DNA from: Verrucomicrobiota bacterium
GTDB taxonomy: Bacteria; Verrucomicrobiota; Verrucomicrobiae; Chthoniobacterales; UBA10450
Reading direction: 5' to 3'
DNA: 19,537 nt
NCBI GenBank assembly: GCA_003219495.1
Contig: QHOZ01000065.1
Span: forward strand, 1,152 to 20,688
Part shown: one piece after another, positions 1 through 8,900 of the stretch
How the letters are laid out: the number at the start of each line of letters is the position of its first letter
How positions within the stretch are numbered: the first letter of the stretch is position 1
Translations under genes and position numbers: made by a program
Notes under the pieces: model-generated
The model's database searches: none
What the model was told of the DNA's origin: nothing
What the model saw: only the letters and a program-made list of their open reading frames with translations

Positions 1-2771
1 GAGCCCGGTGCGGGGTTTCCGACTTTGCTGTTCGCGATCGCGATACGGATGATGCCGGTGGCGGCATCGACCGATCCCGCGTCAGGCGTTCCTTGCGAAA
101 TGGGCACGTTGCCGCTCGAAGTGATGACGCCGTAGTCAAACGTAACCGCGCCCGCGCCGCCTGCATTCGAGTCCATCCCGACGTAATAGCGGTCGGTGCC
201 GGGTGTGGACGGAGGAGTTGCCGGTGTCCAGACAAAACGCCACTGCCGATTCGGCGGAATGGTGCTGAGATCCCCAACCTTCATTGTGAAGACGAGACGA
301 TTGACGTTGTCGTTTTGGACCGGCTCGCCGATCAATACCGATTGAACGTCGAGATCGGCGTTCATCGGTGCGAGGAGTTGGTCGCCCGTAGGATCGACAT
401 CAACCAGCACGCCGCTCCCAATGCATGGATTGATGGGAGGTGGCGCGGTGATGGCAAATTCCCCACAGGCCGCGCTCTCGCCAATCGCATTCACGGCCGT
501 GACCTTGTAGAAGTAAGATGTGTTCGGATCGGTCGACCCGTCATCGTAGTTGGTAGTGCCGGCTGGGACTGTCGCCAATGGCGCGCCGTATGTGCCGGGA
601 TCTGTACGCCGATAAACATTGTAGCTGAGAATTGGCGACCCACCGTTGTCCGGCGCCGACCACGTCACGTGAATAACGCCGCTGCCGTCGTTGATAACAC
701 CGTCGACCCGCGGCGGCGCGGGCGCGACTGGCTCGGCCGGATTCGGATCATTCGCCGCGAACAAACGTTTTCCGCCGGATTGGCGCGCGATGGATGCGAG
801 TGCGGTATAGGAGTTGACCGACCCGTTCACACACGGACCGATACATCCGTCAGGATAGCCAACCAGAACACGACCTTGCGCATCGATTGTCTCGTCCATG
901 AAGTCGAGCAGGTTTCGGTCGTTAGGCGTGTTCATGCACGACGTCGTTCCAAGATTGCAAATTGAGCCGCGCTGGACCGGATCGTCCGGGGTCGCGTCGA
1001 TCGTACTCCAAGTCGCGCCGCCATCGAAAGTCGTCGCGATGTAGAGATGCCACGGCGCGTTTGGTGGAAAGGAAGACTGGCTAGTGTAATTACCCGCCAC
1101 GGTCGTTCCGAGAAACGCGAAGGCGGCGCGGTTATCATCGCCCGCGACCAATTCCGGGAAAGTTGAATTTTGAATCCCGAACTCGGTGCCGACCTCCTGA
1201 TCGTTAGTCCAGGTGTCGCCTTGATTGCGTGAAACGCCCACCTTCGGATGACTATTCGAAGCTTGATAGCCGAGGTAGATCGTGTTGCTCGGCTGCCCGC
1301 CTGGTTCGCCGACTGTGTTTGTGCCGATGCCGACTGAAGGATCGACAAGGAATCCGGTCGTGCTGCTCGTCGGGATGGGCTTCACCGCCCAAGTTAGCCC
1401 GTTGTCTTTCGAAACTGCGACTGCGGCCAATCCGCCGCAGCTGCGATTTGGCACGTAAGCCGTTCCATCCGGCGCTACTTTTACGTGTCCGTGGATACCG
1501 GTGCACTGCGCTGCCGTGTAAATCGGAATGCCGGCGCCGAAGGTTGCACCGCCATCATCGCTCCGCGCACAGAACGATGCCGCGATGTCTTGTGAACAAT
1601 AATAAACCGCATTCGGGTAGGCTGGCGTCGCAGTCAGCGGCGAATGATAAGGACCTGCACCGATTGTTTGGTGATCGACGCCTGACGGAATTCCGCCGCC
1701 CTGACTCGGCAAATAGCTCGCGCCGTCGTTATCGGTGAAAAAAGTAATGCTGTCCTGGCCGGTCAATTGCGACACGAACGTGCGGTGCGCGCCGTTCATA
1801 TGGTCGGTGAACAGGATCGGATCGAGCGATACCGCCGCGGGCACATTGGTGTTCGTCCACACATCGCGCGCCGGAGAAGGGCAATCATCGAAGCTCACGC
1901 GCAGGGCCGCGAATGACGCGAGATACATCGCGTTTCCGGTCACCCAGTCTGTGCCGATGGATGGCTCACCGCCGTTAAAAGAACCCGTTGGCGGTGGGTT
2001 ATAATTTTGAAATCGTGGCGTCCCGGCAGCTCCACCGCTTGGCGCTGGAGTTGGCGTTGGCGTAGCAGCTGGGCATGTGCACGAGGCGTGACCCACCAGC
2101 GTGTAGGTTGGATTAGTTCCGGTCACCGTGGTCGAGTCAATGCCGGCCAGTAAACCGGTACCGGCCGCGCCCACCAAAAGTTGCGTCTGGCCTTGAATGG
2201 TAGTGAGCGTTTGTCCAACTGCAGGACTACCCACCTTGCTGTTTGCGACCGTGATCGTAATCGTGCCGTCCGTGTTAAAGCTCCCATCGTCCGCCGTGCC
2301 CAAAGTTGTCGAAGTGGTGCCGACGGTACCATATCCGTAGGAGACGTTTCCGTTTTGATCGCTCGTCATTTCGACGAAGAACGCCGTCACACCCGCCGGC
2401 AGCGTAGGCGGTGTAAATTTGACCTTCCAATGCCCGTTCGGTGGAATGCTATTTAAGTTCGCCACCTTTATTGTGAACACGAGCTTATCGATGTTGTTGG
2501 CGAAGCACGGTTCCGCGATTGAGATCGACTGAATATCGAATTGCTGGTTAGCGGCCGGATTGCCGTTTTGATCGCCCGTTGGATCAGTCACAACGCTTGT
2601 TCCCGGCGGCGTGCAGCTCGATGCCGAAATGGTCGGCGAAATCGCAGTCCGCTTGTTCTGGGCGATCGACTCACGAGAATTCTTTTTCTTTCCCGCTTGC
2701 GCGTCGAAGCCGACGACTGCAATCGCCAGAAAAGTTGCCATCAGGAAAAACCAGCGCAGTGACGATTTCAT
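1..2771 (-). CDS. Secreted sialidase-like (Asp-box) protein with Fn3 and a duplicated flanking domain; partial at left edge
   Basis: An open frame runs from an ATG at 2771 to base 1 with no stop, giving 923 codons; the C-terminus lies outside the window. Residues 1-26 are a signal peptide (charged start, hydrophobic core, DAQA before the likely cut), so the protein is exported. Then come domain A (about 60-185, starting DPTGDQ), a short Thr/Pro linker near 235, a beta-propeller (about 250-680), a fibronectin type III domain (about 682-772, WSAPDNGGSPILSYNVYR) and domain B (from about 775), which repeats domain A. The propeller carries Asp boxes of the S-x-D-x-G-x-T-W type: FTDNDGASY, RSDDGGATF, SKDNGLTW, TTFDGGATW. 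Conserved cysteines (YYCSQDI, DGCIGPC) fit disulfides outside the cytoplasm. The closest relative seen is the protein at 10627-14358. There is no Shine-Dalgarno sequence before the ATG, only an A-rich stretch. Substrate and activity are unknown; Asp boxes alone do not prove sialidase activity. Confidence 0.85.
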   Translation of the reverse strand, partial: MKSSLRWFFLMATFLAIAVVGFDAQAGKKKNSRESIAQNKRTAISPTISASSCTPPGTSVVTDPTGDQNGNPAANQQFDIQSISIAEPCFANNIDKLVFTIKVANLNSIPPNGHWKVKFTPPTLPAGVTAFFVEMTSDQNGNVSYGYGTVGTTSTTLGTADDGSFNTDGTITITVANSKVGSPAVGQTLTTIQGQTQLLVGAAGTGLLAGIDSTTVTGTNPTYTLVGHASCTCPAATPTPTPAPSGGAAGTPRFQNYNPPPTGSFNGGEPSIGTDWVTGNAMYLASFAALRVSFDDCPSPARDVWTNTNVPAAVSLDPILFTDHMNGAHRTFVSQLTGQDSITFFTDNDGASYLPSQGGGIPSGVDHQTIGAGPYHSPLTATPAYPNAVYYCSQDIAASFCARSDDGGATFGAGIPIYTAAQCTGIHGHVKVAPDGTAYVPNRSCGGLAAVAVSKDNGLTWAVKPIPTSSTTGFLVDPSVGIGTNTVGEPGGQPSNTIYLGYQASNSHPKVGVSRNQGDTWTNDQEVGTEFGIQNSTFPELVAGDDNRAAFAFLGTTVAGNYTSQSSFPPNAPWHLYIATTFDGGATWSTIDATPDDPVQRGSICNLGTTSCMNTPNDRNLLDFMDETIDAQGRVLVGYPDGCIGPCVNGSVNSYTALASIARQSGGKRLFAANDPNPAEPVAPAPPRVDGVINDGSGVIHVTWSAPDNGGSPILSYNVYRRTDPGTYGAPLATVPAGTTNYDDGSTDPNTSYFYKVTAVNAIGESAACGEFAITAPPPINPCIGSGVLVDVDPTGDQLLAPMNADLDVQSVLIGEPVQNDNVNRLVFTMKVGDLSTIPPNRQWRFVWTPATPPSTPGTDRYYVGMDSNAGGAGAVTFDYGVITSSGNVPISQGTPDAGSVDAATGIIRIAIANSKVGNPAPG

Positions 2772-2898
2772 ATTTTTTTAATTACGCGACCGCATCCGAG
2801 CTTAATGCCGGGAGGTGACCGCAGGGGTTCGCTATTTTCATTCGAGCCACCCACGCTGCGTGGATGCCTCGTTCGGCGAAAAAGCGATGTCGGGCTAT

Positions 2899-5808
2899 TC
2901 AAGGTAAGCCGGTTCCCGATTTGCTCTTCACCGATGCGATATCGGCGCTGTCGAGAAAACCATCCGCATTAATGTCTTCCCGGAAGTTGGCATTGGTTAC
3001 CGGCGCTCCGGATTGACCTTTGGTCTGCGAAATGTCCCCCGAATCGACGGAGCTGTCCGCGTTTGTGTCACCGATCAGGACCGCCATCGGAACTGAAACG
3101 TCGCGCGTGGTCGTGCCATCGTTGACGCCGAGTACATTCACGTTAAATCGCTGTCCATTGCTGACGTTAGTCAGATGAATTGTAACCTGAGTGCTGGCGA
3201 CCAACGGCGAGCCGGACACGCTAGCGGTTCCATTTGTTGCCGGAACAGCGACCGCGCCGCTGACAGTTACCGGAACTGCGAAGGTGACAACGACATCGTA
3301 ATCTCCATTCGCGCCGCCGCTTCGACATTCAATTCCCGAACTTGGCGGCATAAGATCGACATCGAACGGTGGCGTGATCGTGCCGTGTTGTTTTCGCGAG
3401 ACCGCGCTCACCAAAATCGGATCGAACACGTAACCTTGCGCGACATCGATGAGATTGAAGAACGAGCCGCCGGTGCCGAACACTGGATCGGGTTGATGCG
3501 TATTCGCCGGTTCGAGCAACGTCATCGTGCTCGCAGTGACTTCATGAAGTCGAGTGTCGACCGGATTTACTTCAACGACGTTCGAGAGCGGAACGTAAAT
3601 CGTGATGTTGCCGCGCGGTCCAAGAGTCGATTGGCAATTTGCGGCCGGCAATGCGGTCTTGCCTGGATAAGTAAGCACGCCGCCGCCGCCGACCAGCTGC
3701 ACGTCATTCTCGCCAACGAAACATTGCAGCGGTCCGCCGTTCGTCGATTCGGCGTAAACGTGAAAATTTTTACCGCCAGATCCGTCGCTCGTTGACGGAA
3801 CAAACCATTGCGTGTGCCAGACCAAATCGGGATTCGCATCCTGAGCGAGTGTTGGCGCAAGCGTGAGATCGCTCACCTGCATGAAAACTTTGTAGCAAGG
3901 CACCACCGCCGAACATGGCGCGGTAGTGACTCTCGTGATGTTCGAATTTAGAATGTCCAATTGCGGCATGTTCGCGCTGCTCACTCCGAGCGCTTCGTAT
4001 TTGCCGTCGCCCTCCGGATCGAGCACGCCGTTGAAAGGTGTGATTCCGGAAATGCTCAACGGCGATTGCCCGGCATAAAGTCCGGGACCGCCGTTTTGCC
4101 GATCGTACATCGCATGGCCCGCCAACGATCCGGCCACATTGTTCGAATCGGCGTAACTGATATTCGCTTCGCCTTTCGGCCCGGTGCGCAATTGCAAATA
4201 ATCGCCGAGCGCGCGACTCGCCCAGCCGCATTGTCCGCCGATTATTGTCATCACGCCGCCGCGATGGACTGGATGCGTGCTTGCGCGGACCGGCGCGGTG
4301 AACGTAACGCCACCGGGATCGTGCGCGTTGGTTGATTGCACCATCCAAACACTCCACAAACCGTCGACCGCATCCGGGCCGTTGATGTTTTTTCCGCCCG
4401 GCGGCGGATTCAAAACATTTCTTCCGCAACCCGCGAAATCGAACGTGCCGCCTTCGTTCGCCACTGCATTCGTTCCGTACCAAACAATGTTCACGCGGCC
4501 GTCGTCGCCGGCGCTGATCCACGCGAACACGTTGTTGTGCAACACGCCATCCGGCGAACCCGAAGTGTCGATCGTGACCGGCGCGCTCCAGGTATTTCCC
4601 TGGTCGGTCGAATACGAATATTTCAAAACAGTGTCGCCCGTGATCGCGAGATCTCCGAGCGTGTTCGTGGCCGGACCCAGCGGCGCTTGTTCCCACACCG
4701 CGTAGAGATTCCCGGCATTGTCGATCGCTAAGGTCGGAAAGTTCGCGCCGGTTTTTTGGCCCGCGCCAAGATCGGCCACTAACAAGTCGGTGCAATTCAA
4801 CCCGCTCGGATCGCTCACGTTCGCGACCGGCGCCCCGAACGCGACCGGGAAACAACGGCCGACCAGAATTTTGTTCAGGTCGACGTTGTCATGAACGACA
4901 AAGATGTGTTTCACCGGATTCGGCAGCGTCGCGTAAACGCCCGGCGAAATTGGTTGGCCTAACGTCGTCGCGACCGGACTTACTTCGTTGTTGCCCATGA
5001 TCGCTTCATCGCAGCCGTTAACCGGCGAAATGTGATTGGCCGGACCGAATTCAACTCCCGCGGTTGGCTCGAGCCCGGTCACCGGCGAGCGATACATCAC
5101 CAGAACGTTGTTCGCGGTTTGGCCGTTGCAATTCACGTTACCCGGTCCGATTTCGTCGTTCGCCAAATACAAGCTCCCGCCACTCAATGGATCGCCGTCG
5201 ATCGCGTACCATTGTCGATCCACGACTGAATCGGGCACGCCGGTGTTGCTGCAAGTGAAGCTCGCGCCGGAATCATCCGAGCGCGCGGTGCTGAAATTCG
5301 CCAGAGTCAGATCGTTGAAATACAAACGACCGATCGAATCCACCGCGATCTCGCTGTCGCCGCCACCGTGACAAGTCGTGACTTTTCCTTCGAGCGGTGC
5401 TGCGCCCACGACCCACTTGAAAGTTTTGCCGCCATCGAGCGAGTGCCAAACCCAGCTCGTATCGGCTGAAGCCGAACCCGGCGCGCTTGTGTAAATCGTA
5501 TGCTCGCCGTTTGCATTCAAGGTTGGATCGACCCGCAGCGATTCTTCAAACCCGGTGCCGCCGATGCCCGCGATGATTGGGTGTCCGAACGTCGGCGCGT
5601 TCGGAGGAGACGGAACGTTCAAGTTCACGCTCAGGTTCGCGGTTTGTCGCGCCTTGGTTTTGCTCGCGCGATTCAGCTTCAATTTTTGGAACGCGAGCTC
5701 GGGCTCATTGCGGCGCAGCGATTTCGAAGGCTGAAAACCAAGGGCGAATAGCAATCCAGCAGAAAGGATCAGGATGACCGCGAAGGCGCGGCGCAGATGC
5801 GTTTTCAT
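2899..5808 (-). CDS. Secreted Asp-box (sialidase-like) protein with C-terminal dockerin-type repeats
   Basis: This is a 969-residue protein starting at the ATG at 5808. The frame is open further upstream to 5901, but the start at 5808 begins a clear signal peptide (MKTHLRRAFAVILILSAGLL), so I prefer it. The body has Asp-box motifs (HSLDGGKTF, RSDDSGASF, YSTDQGNTW) typical of BNR/sialidase-like beta-propellers. The C-terminus has two EF-hand-like calcium loops about 31 residues apart: DTNADSSVDSGDI from Asp914 and DINADGFLDSADI from Asp945. This is the type I dockerin pattern, and it ends the protein. In cellulosomes dockerins bind cohesins; in other bacteria such repeats are common on single exported proteins, where the partner is usually unknown. 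It is the same strand as gene 1, 127 bases upstream, and diverges from ileS across 189 bases. The catalytic function cannot be assigned. Confidence 0.88.
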   Translation of the reverse strand: MKTHLRRAFAVILILSAGLLFALGFQPSKSLRRNEPELAFQKLKLNRASKTKARQTANLSVNLNVPSPPNAPTFGHPIIAGIGGTGFEESLRVDPTLNANGEHTIYTSAPGSASADTSWVWHSLDGGKTFKWVVGAAPLEGKVTTCHGGGDSEIAVDSIGRLYFNDLTLANFSTARSDDSGASFTCSNTGVPDSVVDRQWYAIDGDPLSGGSLYLANDEIGPGNVNCNGQTANNVLVMYRSPVTGLEPTAGVEFGPANHISPVNGCDEAIMGNNEVSPVATTLGQPISPGVYATLPNPVKHIFVVHDNVDLNKILVGRCFPVAFGAPVANVSDPSGLNCTDLLVADLGAGQKTGANFPTLAIDNAGNLYAVWEQAPLGPATNTLGDLAITGDTVLKYSYSTDQGNTWSAPVTIDTSGSPDGVLHNNVFAWISAGDDGRVNIVWYGTNAVANEGGTFDFAGCGRNVLNPPPGGKNINGPDAVDGLWSVWMVQSTNAHDPGGVTFTAPVRASTHPVHRGGVMTIIGGQCGWASRALGDYLQLRTGPKGEANISYADSNNVAGSLAGHAMYDRQNGGPGLYAGQSPLSISGITPFNGVLDPEGDGKYEALGVSSANMPQLDILNSNITRVTTAPCSAVVPCYKVFMQVSDLTLAPTLAQDANPDLVWHTQWFVPSTSDGSGGKNFHVYAESTNGGPLQCFVGENDVQLVGGGGVLTYPGKTALPAANCQSTLGPRGNITIYVPLSNVVEVNPVDTRLHEVTASTMTLLEPANTHQPDPVFGTGGSFFNLIDVAQGYVFDPILVSAVSRKQHGTITPPFDVDLMPPSSGIECRSGGANGDYDVVVTFAVPVTVSGAVAVPATNGTASVSGSPLVASTQVTIHLTNVSNGQRFNVNVLGVNDGTTTRDVSVPMAVLIGDTNADSSVDSGDISQTKGQSGAPVTNANFREDINADGFLDSADIASVKSKSGTGLP

Positions 5809-5819
5809 GGGAGATGTCG

Positions 5820-5825
5820 ATTTTA
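5820..5825 (-). promoter_or_regulatory. Possible -10 element for the dockerin-containing secreted protein
   Basis: On the minus strand TAAAAT matches the sigma-70 -10 consensus at five of six bases. It lies 11 bases before the ATG at 5808, so a transcript would have a very short leader, which fits the lack of a ribosome binding site. The best -35 candidate (TTCCCA) is 19 bases away and weak. A chance match is quite possible. Confidence 0.2.
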
Positions 5826-5997
5826 AACCAAACGTTTCGGCTGTTGGGAAATTTGTTTCTACCGCTTTGGAATCGGATTTGGCGCCACCGACGACTGCCA
5901 CCGATTGCGAGAATTCCTGCCGGCACTCCGCGCGTTGATTTGTCGGTGCGCGGATGCTACGTAGGCTCGCTTCGGAGCTCCGACCGACGCGTTTGCA

Positions 5998-8900
5998 ATG
6001 CCTGAAAAAAATTACAAAGACACGCTGAAACTTCCGCGCACGGATTTTCCGATGAAGGCGAATCTGACAACGCGCGAGCCGGAGTTGCTAAAAAATTGGA
6101 ACGAAAGCCGGCTTTATCAGCGAATTCAGGAATCGCGCAAGGATCGCGAGCTGTTCGTGCTTCACGACGGCCCGCCGTTCGCGAATGGCGACGTGCACAT
6201 GGGCACCGCGCTCAACAAAGTCCTGAAAGATTTCGTGGTGAAATCGCAAACGATGCTCGGCAAACGCGCGCCCTACGTTCCGGGCTGGGATTGCCACGGC
6301 TTGCCGATTGAATACAAAGTCGTGAAAGAGTCGCGCGATCTTTCGCCGCTCGAGGTCCGCAAGCGTTGCGACGCCTTCGCGCGCAAATATGTCGATCTTC
6401 AACGCGAGCAATTCAAACGGCTCGGCGTGCTCGGCGATTGGGAACATCCGTATCTGACGCTCGATCCCAAATACGAAGCGGAAATTTTGCGCGCCTTCGC
6501 GGTTTTCGTTGAAAAAAATCTCGTTTATCAATCGAAGAAGCCGGTTTTCTGGAGCACCGGCGCGCAGACCGCGCTCGCCGAAGCCGAAGTCGAATATCAG
6601 GAGCGCGACGACACTTCCGTTTACGTAAAATTTCCGATCACGAGTGGCGATTGGAAAGACCAGGCGAGCGTTGCGATCTGGACGACAACGCCTTGGACGT
6701 TGCCGGCGAACCTCGCGATCGCGGTCGATCCGAAAGAAATCTACGTGGTTCAGGAATTTCGCCGGGACGGAACGAGTGAAAAACTTTTGCTCGCCGATAA
6801 ACTCGTCCCGCAATTTGTCGCGAACACGAAGTTCGAGCCGACCGGTGAACCGCTCGCTTCATTTCCCGGATCGAAGATCGACAAGATCAATGCGCGCCAT
6901 CCGTTTTTAGATCGTGAGGCGATCGTGCTCACAGCCGATTTTGTGACGATGGACACTGGCACCGGCGCGGTGCACATCGCGCCCGGTCACGGCGAAGACG
7001 ATTATCGTCTCGGTCGCGAACATAAACTCCCAATTTTGTCGCCGGTGGACGATCACGGAAAGCTTACCGACGAAGCCGGCGTGCCGAGTTTGATCGGCAA
7101 ATACGTTTTCGATGCGAACAAGGACGTTGTGAATTTGCTGCGTGATCGCGGCAATTTGTTGGCCGCGCAGAATTTTCACCACAGCTATCCATATTGCTGG
7201 CGCTCGAAAACGCCGATCATCTTTCGGAACGTCGAGCAGTTCTTCATCCGCATTGACGATCTCCGCCCGCGCGCGCTCGAAGCGATTCACAAAGAAGTGA
7301 GATGGATTCCGGCCTGGGGCGAGAACCGAATTGCGGGCACGGTCGAATCGCGTCCGGATTGGGTGATCTCGCGTCAGCGAAGCTGGGGCGTGCCGTTGCC
7401 GGTTTTTTATTCCGCCGACGGAAAACCGATCCTCGATTCAAACGTGATTCGTAAACTCGCCGATCTTGTGGCCGAGCGCGGCTCGAACGTTTGGTTCGAA
7501 CTGAGCGATGTCGATCTTGCGAAGCAACTCGGGTTGCCGGAAGGCACGACGAAACGGAACGACACGATCGACGTTTGGATCGACAGCGGCGTTTCGCATC
7601 GCGCGGTTTGTGCGTTGCATCCGGAACTGCGCGATCCGGCCGACATGTATTTAGAAGCGACCGATCAACATCGCGGCTGGTTTCAATCCTCGCTCATGAC
7701 GAGCATCGCGTTGAACGATCGCGCGCCTTACAAGAGTTGCGTCACGCACGGTTTCGTTGTCGATCTTGATGGAAAGAAAATTTCCAAGTCGAGCACGTAT
7801 GACAAACCGATGGACGCCGGCCATTTCGTCAACAAACACGGCGCCGATCTCGTTCGTCTTTGGGCGAGCAGCATTGATTACACGGCCGACGTCCCGTTCT
7901 CCGAAGAAATGTTCACGCGATTGGGCGACACCTACCGCCGGATTCGGAACACGCTTCGGATCCTATTGGGAAATCTCCACGATTTTTCAATGGAGGGTGC
8001 CGCACCTTCGACGCCAACTTTGGCTGATCGCTGGATTCTCGAGCGATTGGACCAAGTGATCCGCGATTGTCGCGCTGCCTACGAGGCATTCGAGTTTCAT
8101 AAGGTTTATCACGTCCTGAATCACTTCTGCGCGGTCGATCTCAGCTCTCTATATATAGATATCACCAAGGACCGGATGTATTGCGATGCTCCGGACTCCT
8201 CCCGGCGCCGTGCGACCCAGGCGGCCATGCGCGAGATTTTCACCGCTCTTTGTCAGTTGCTCGCGCCGGTGCTCGCGTTCACGGCGGAAGAGGCGTGGGG
8301 ATACGCGAACGCCGGCCGTTCGGTCCACATCGAAGAATTTCCGGTCGCGCAAGATCGACATCGTGGCACGGCCGAAACCGTTGACGAACTTTTGCGGCTA
8401 CGCGGTGTCATTGGCCAGGCGATCGAGAAAGCGCGTCAGGACAAATTGATCGGCAACGCGCTCGAAGCCGCGGTTGTGTTGCGATCCAACTCAAAGGCAA
8501 CGGGCGAGCTGAGCAAAGAAGAGCTCGAGGAATTTTTCATCGAGCGTGACGAAGACCGCTTATCAAAAGTGCGCCCGCTGTTGGCGTCATCGCGAACACG
8601 TTGGCAAAAGCAAAACACATCCCGACTTGTGCGATCGGTGCGAGAAAGTCGTCACTCAATGAAATACATCTTTGTCATTTCCCTGCCGCTTTATCTGCTG
8701 GACCGGTTGACCAAATATCTTGTCTTGCACTCGATCGAACCCGATCAGCCCGTCGTCGTGGTGCCGAACTTCTTCCATCTGGTCAACATCACGAATAGCG
8801 GGGCGGCTTTCGGTTCGTTCAAGAACAACAACACCTTCTTCATCGCAATCTCGGTCGTGGCGCTTTTGTTCGCGCTGGTTCTTTTGCTCGGCCGACATGA

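Noticed and set aside
93..965. A 290-codon plus-strand ORF near the left end
   Set aside because: It lies wholly antisense to the secreted protein frame 1-2771, is rich in Arg/Val/Asp from reverse-frame reading, and shows no domain. The minus frame has a signal peptide, Asp boxes and Fn3.
2822..2880. Terminator between the two left secreted-protein genes
   Set aside because: Only a 5-bp stem (CCACG/CGTGG) is seen, with no T-rich tail on the minus strand.
3770..4855. A 361-codon minus-strand ORF inside the dockerin protein gene
   Set aside because: It is a frame shadow: an Arg-rich, low-complexity translation without motifs, while the overlapping frame carries continuous Asp-box homology.
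5809..5997. T-box leader for ileS
   Set aside because: The 189-base region has no T-box sequence, specifier loop or terminator hairpin with a U tract.
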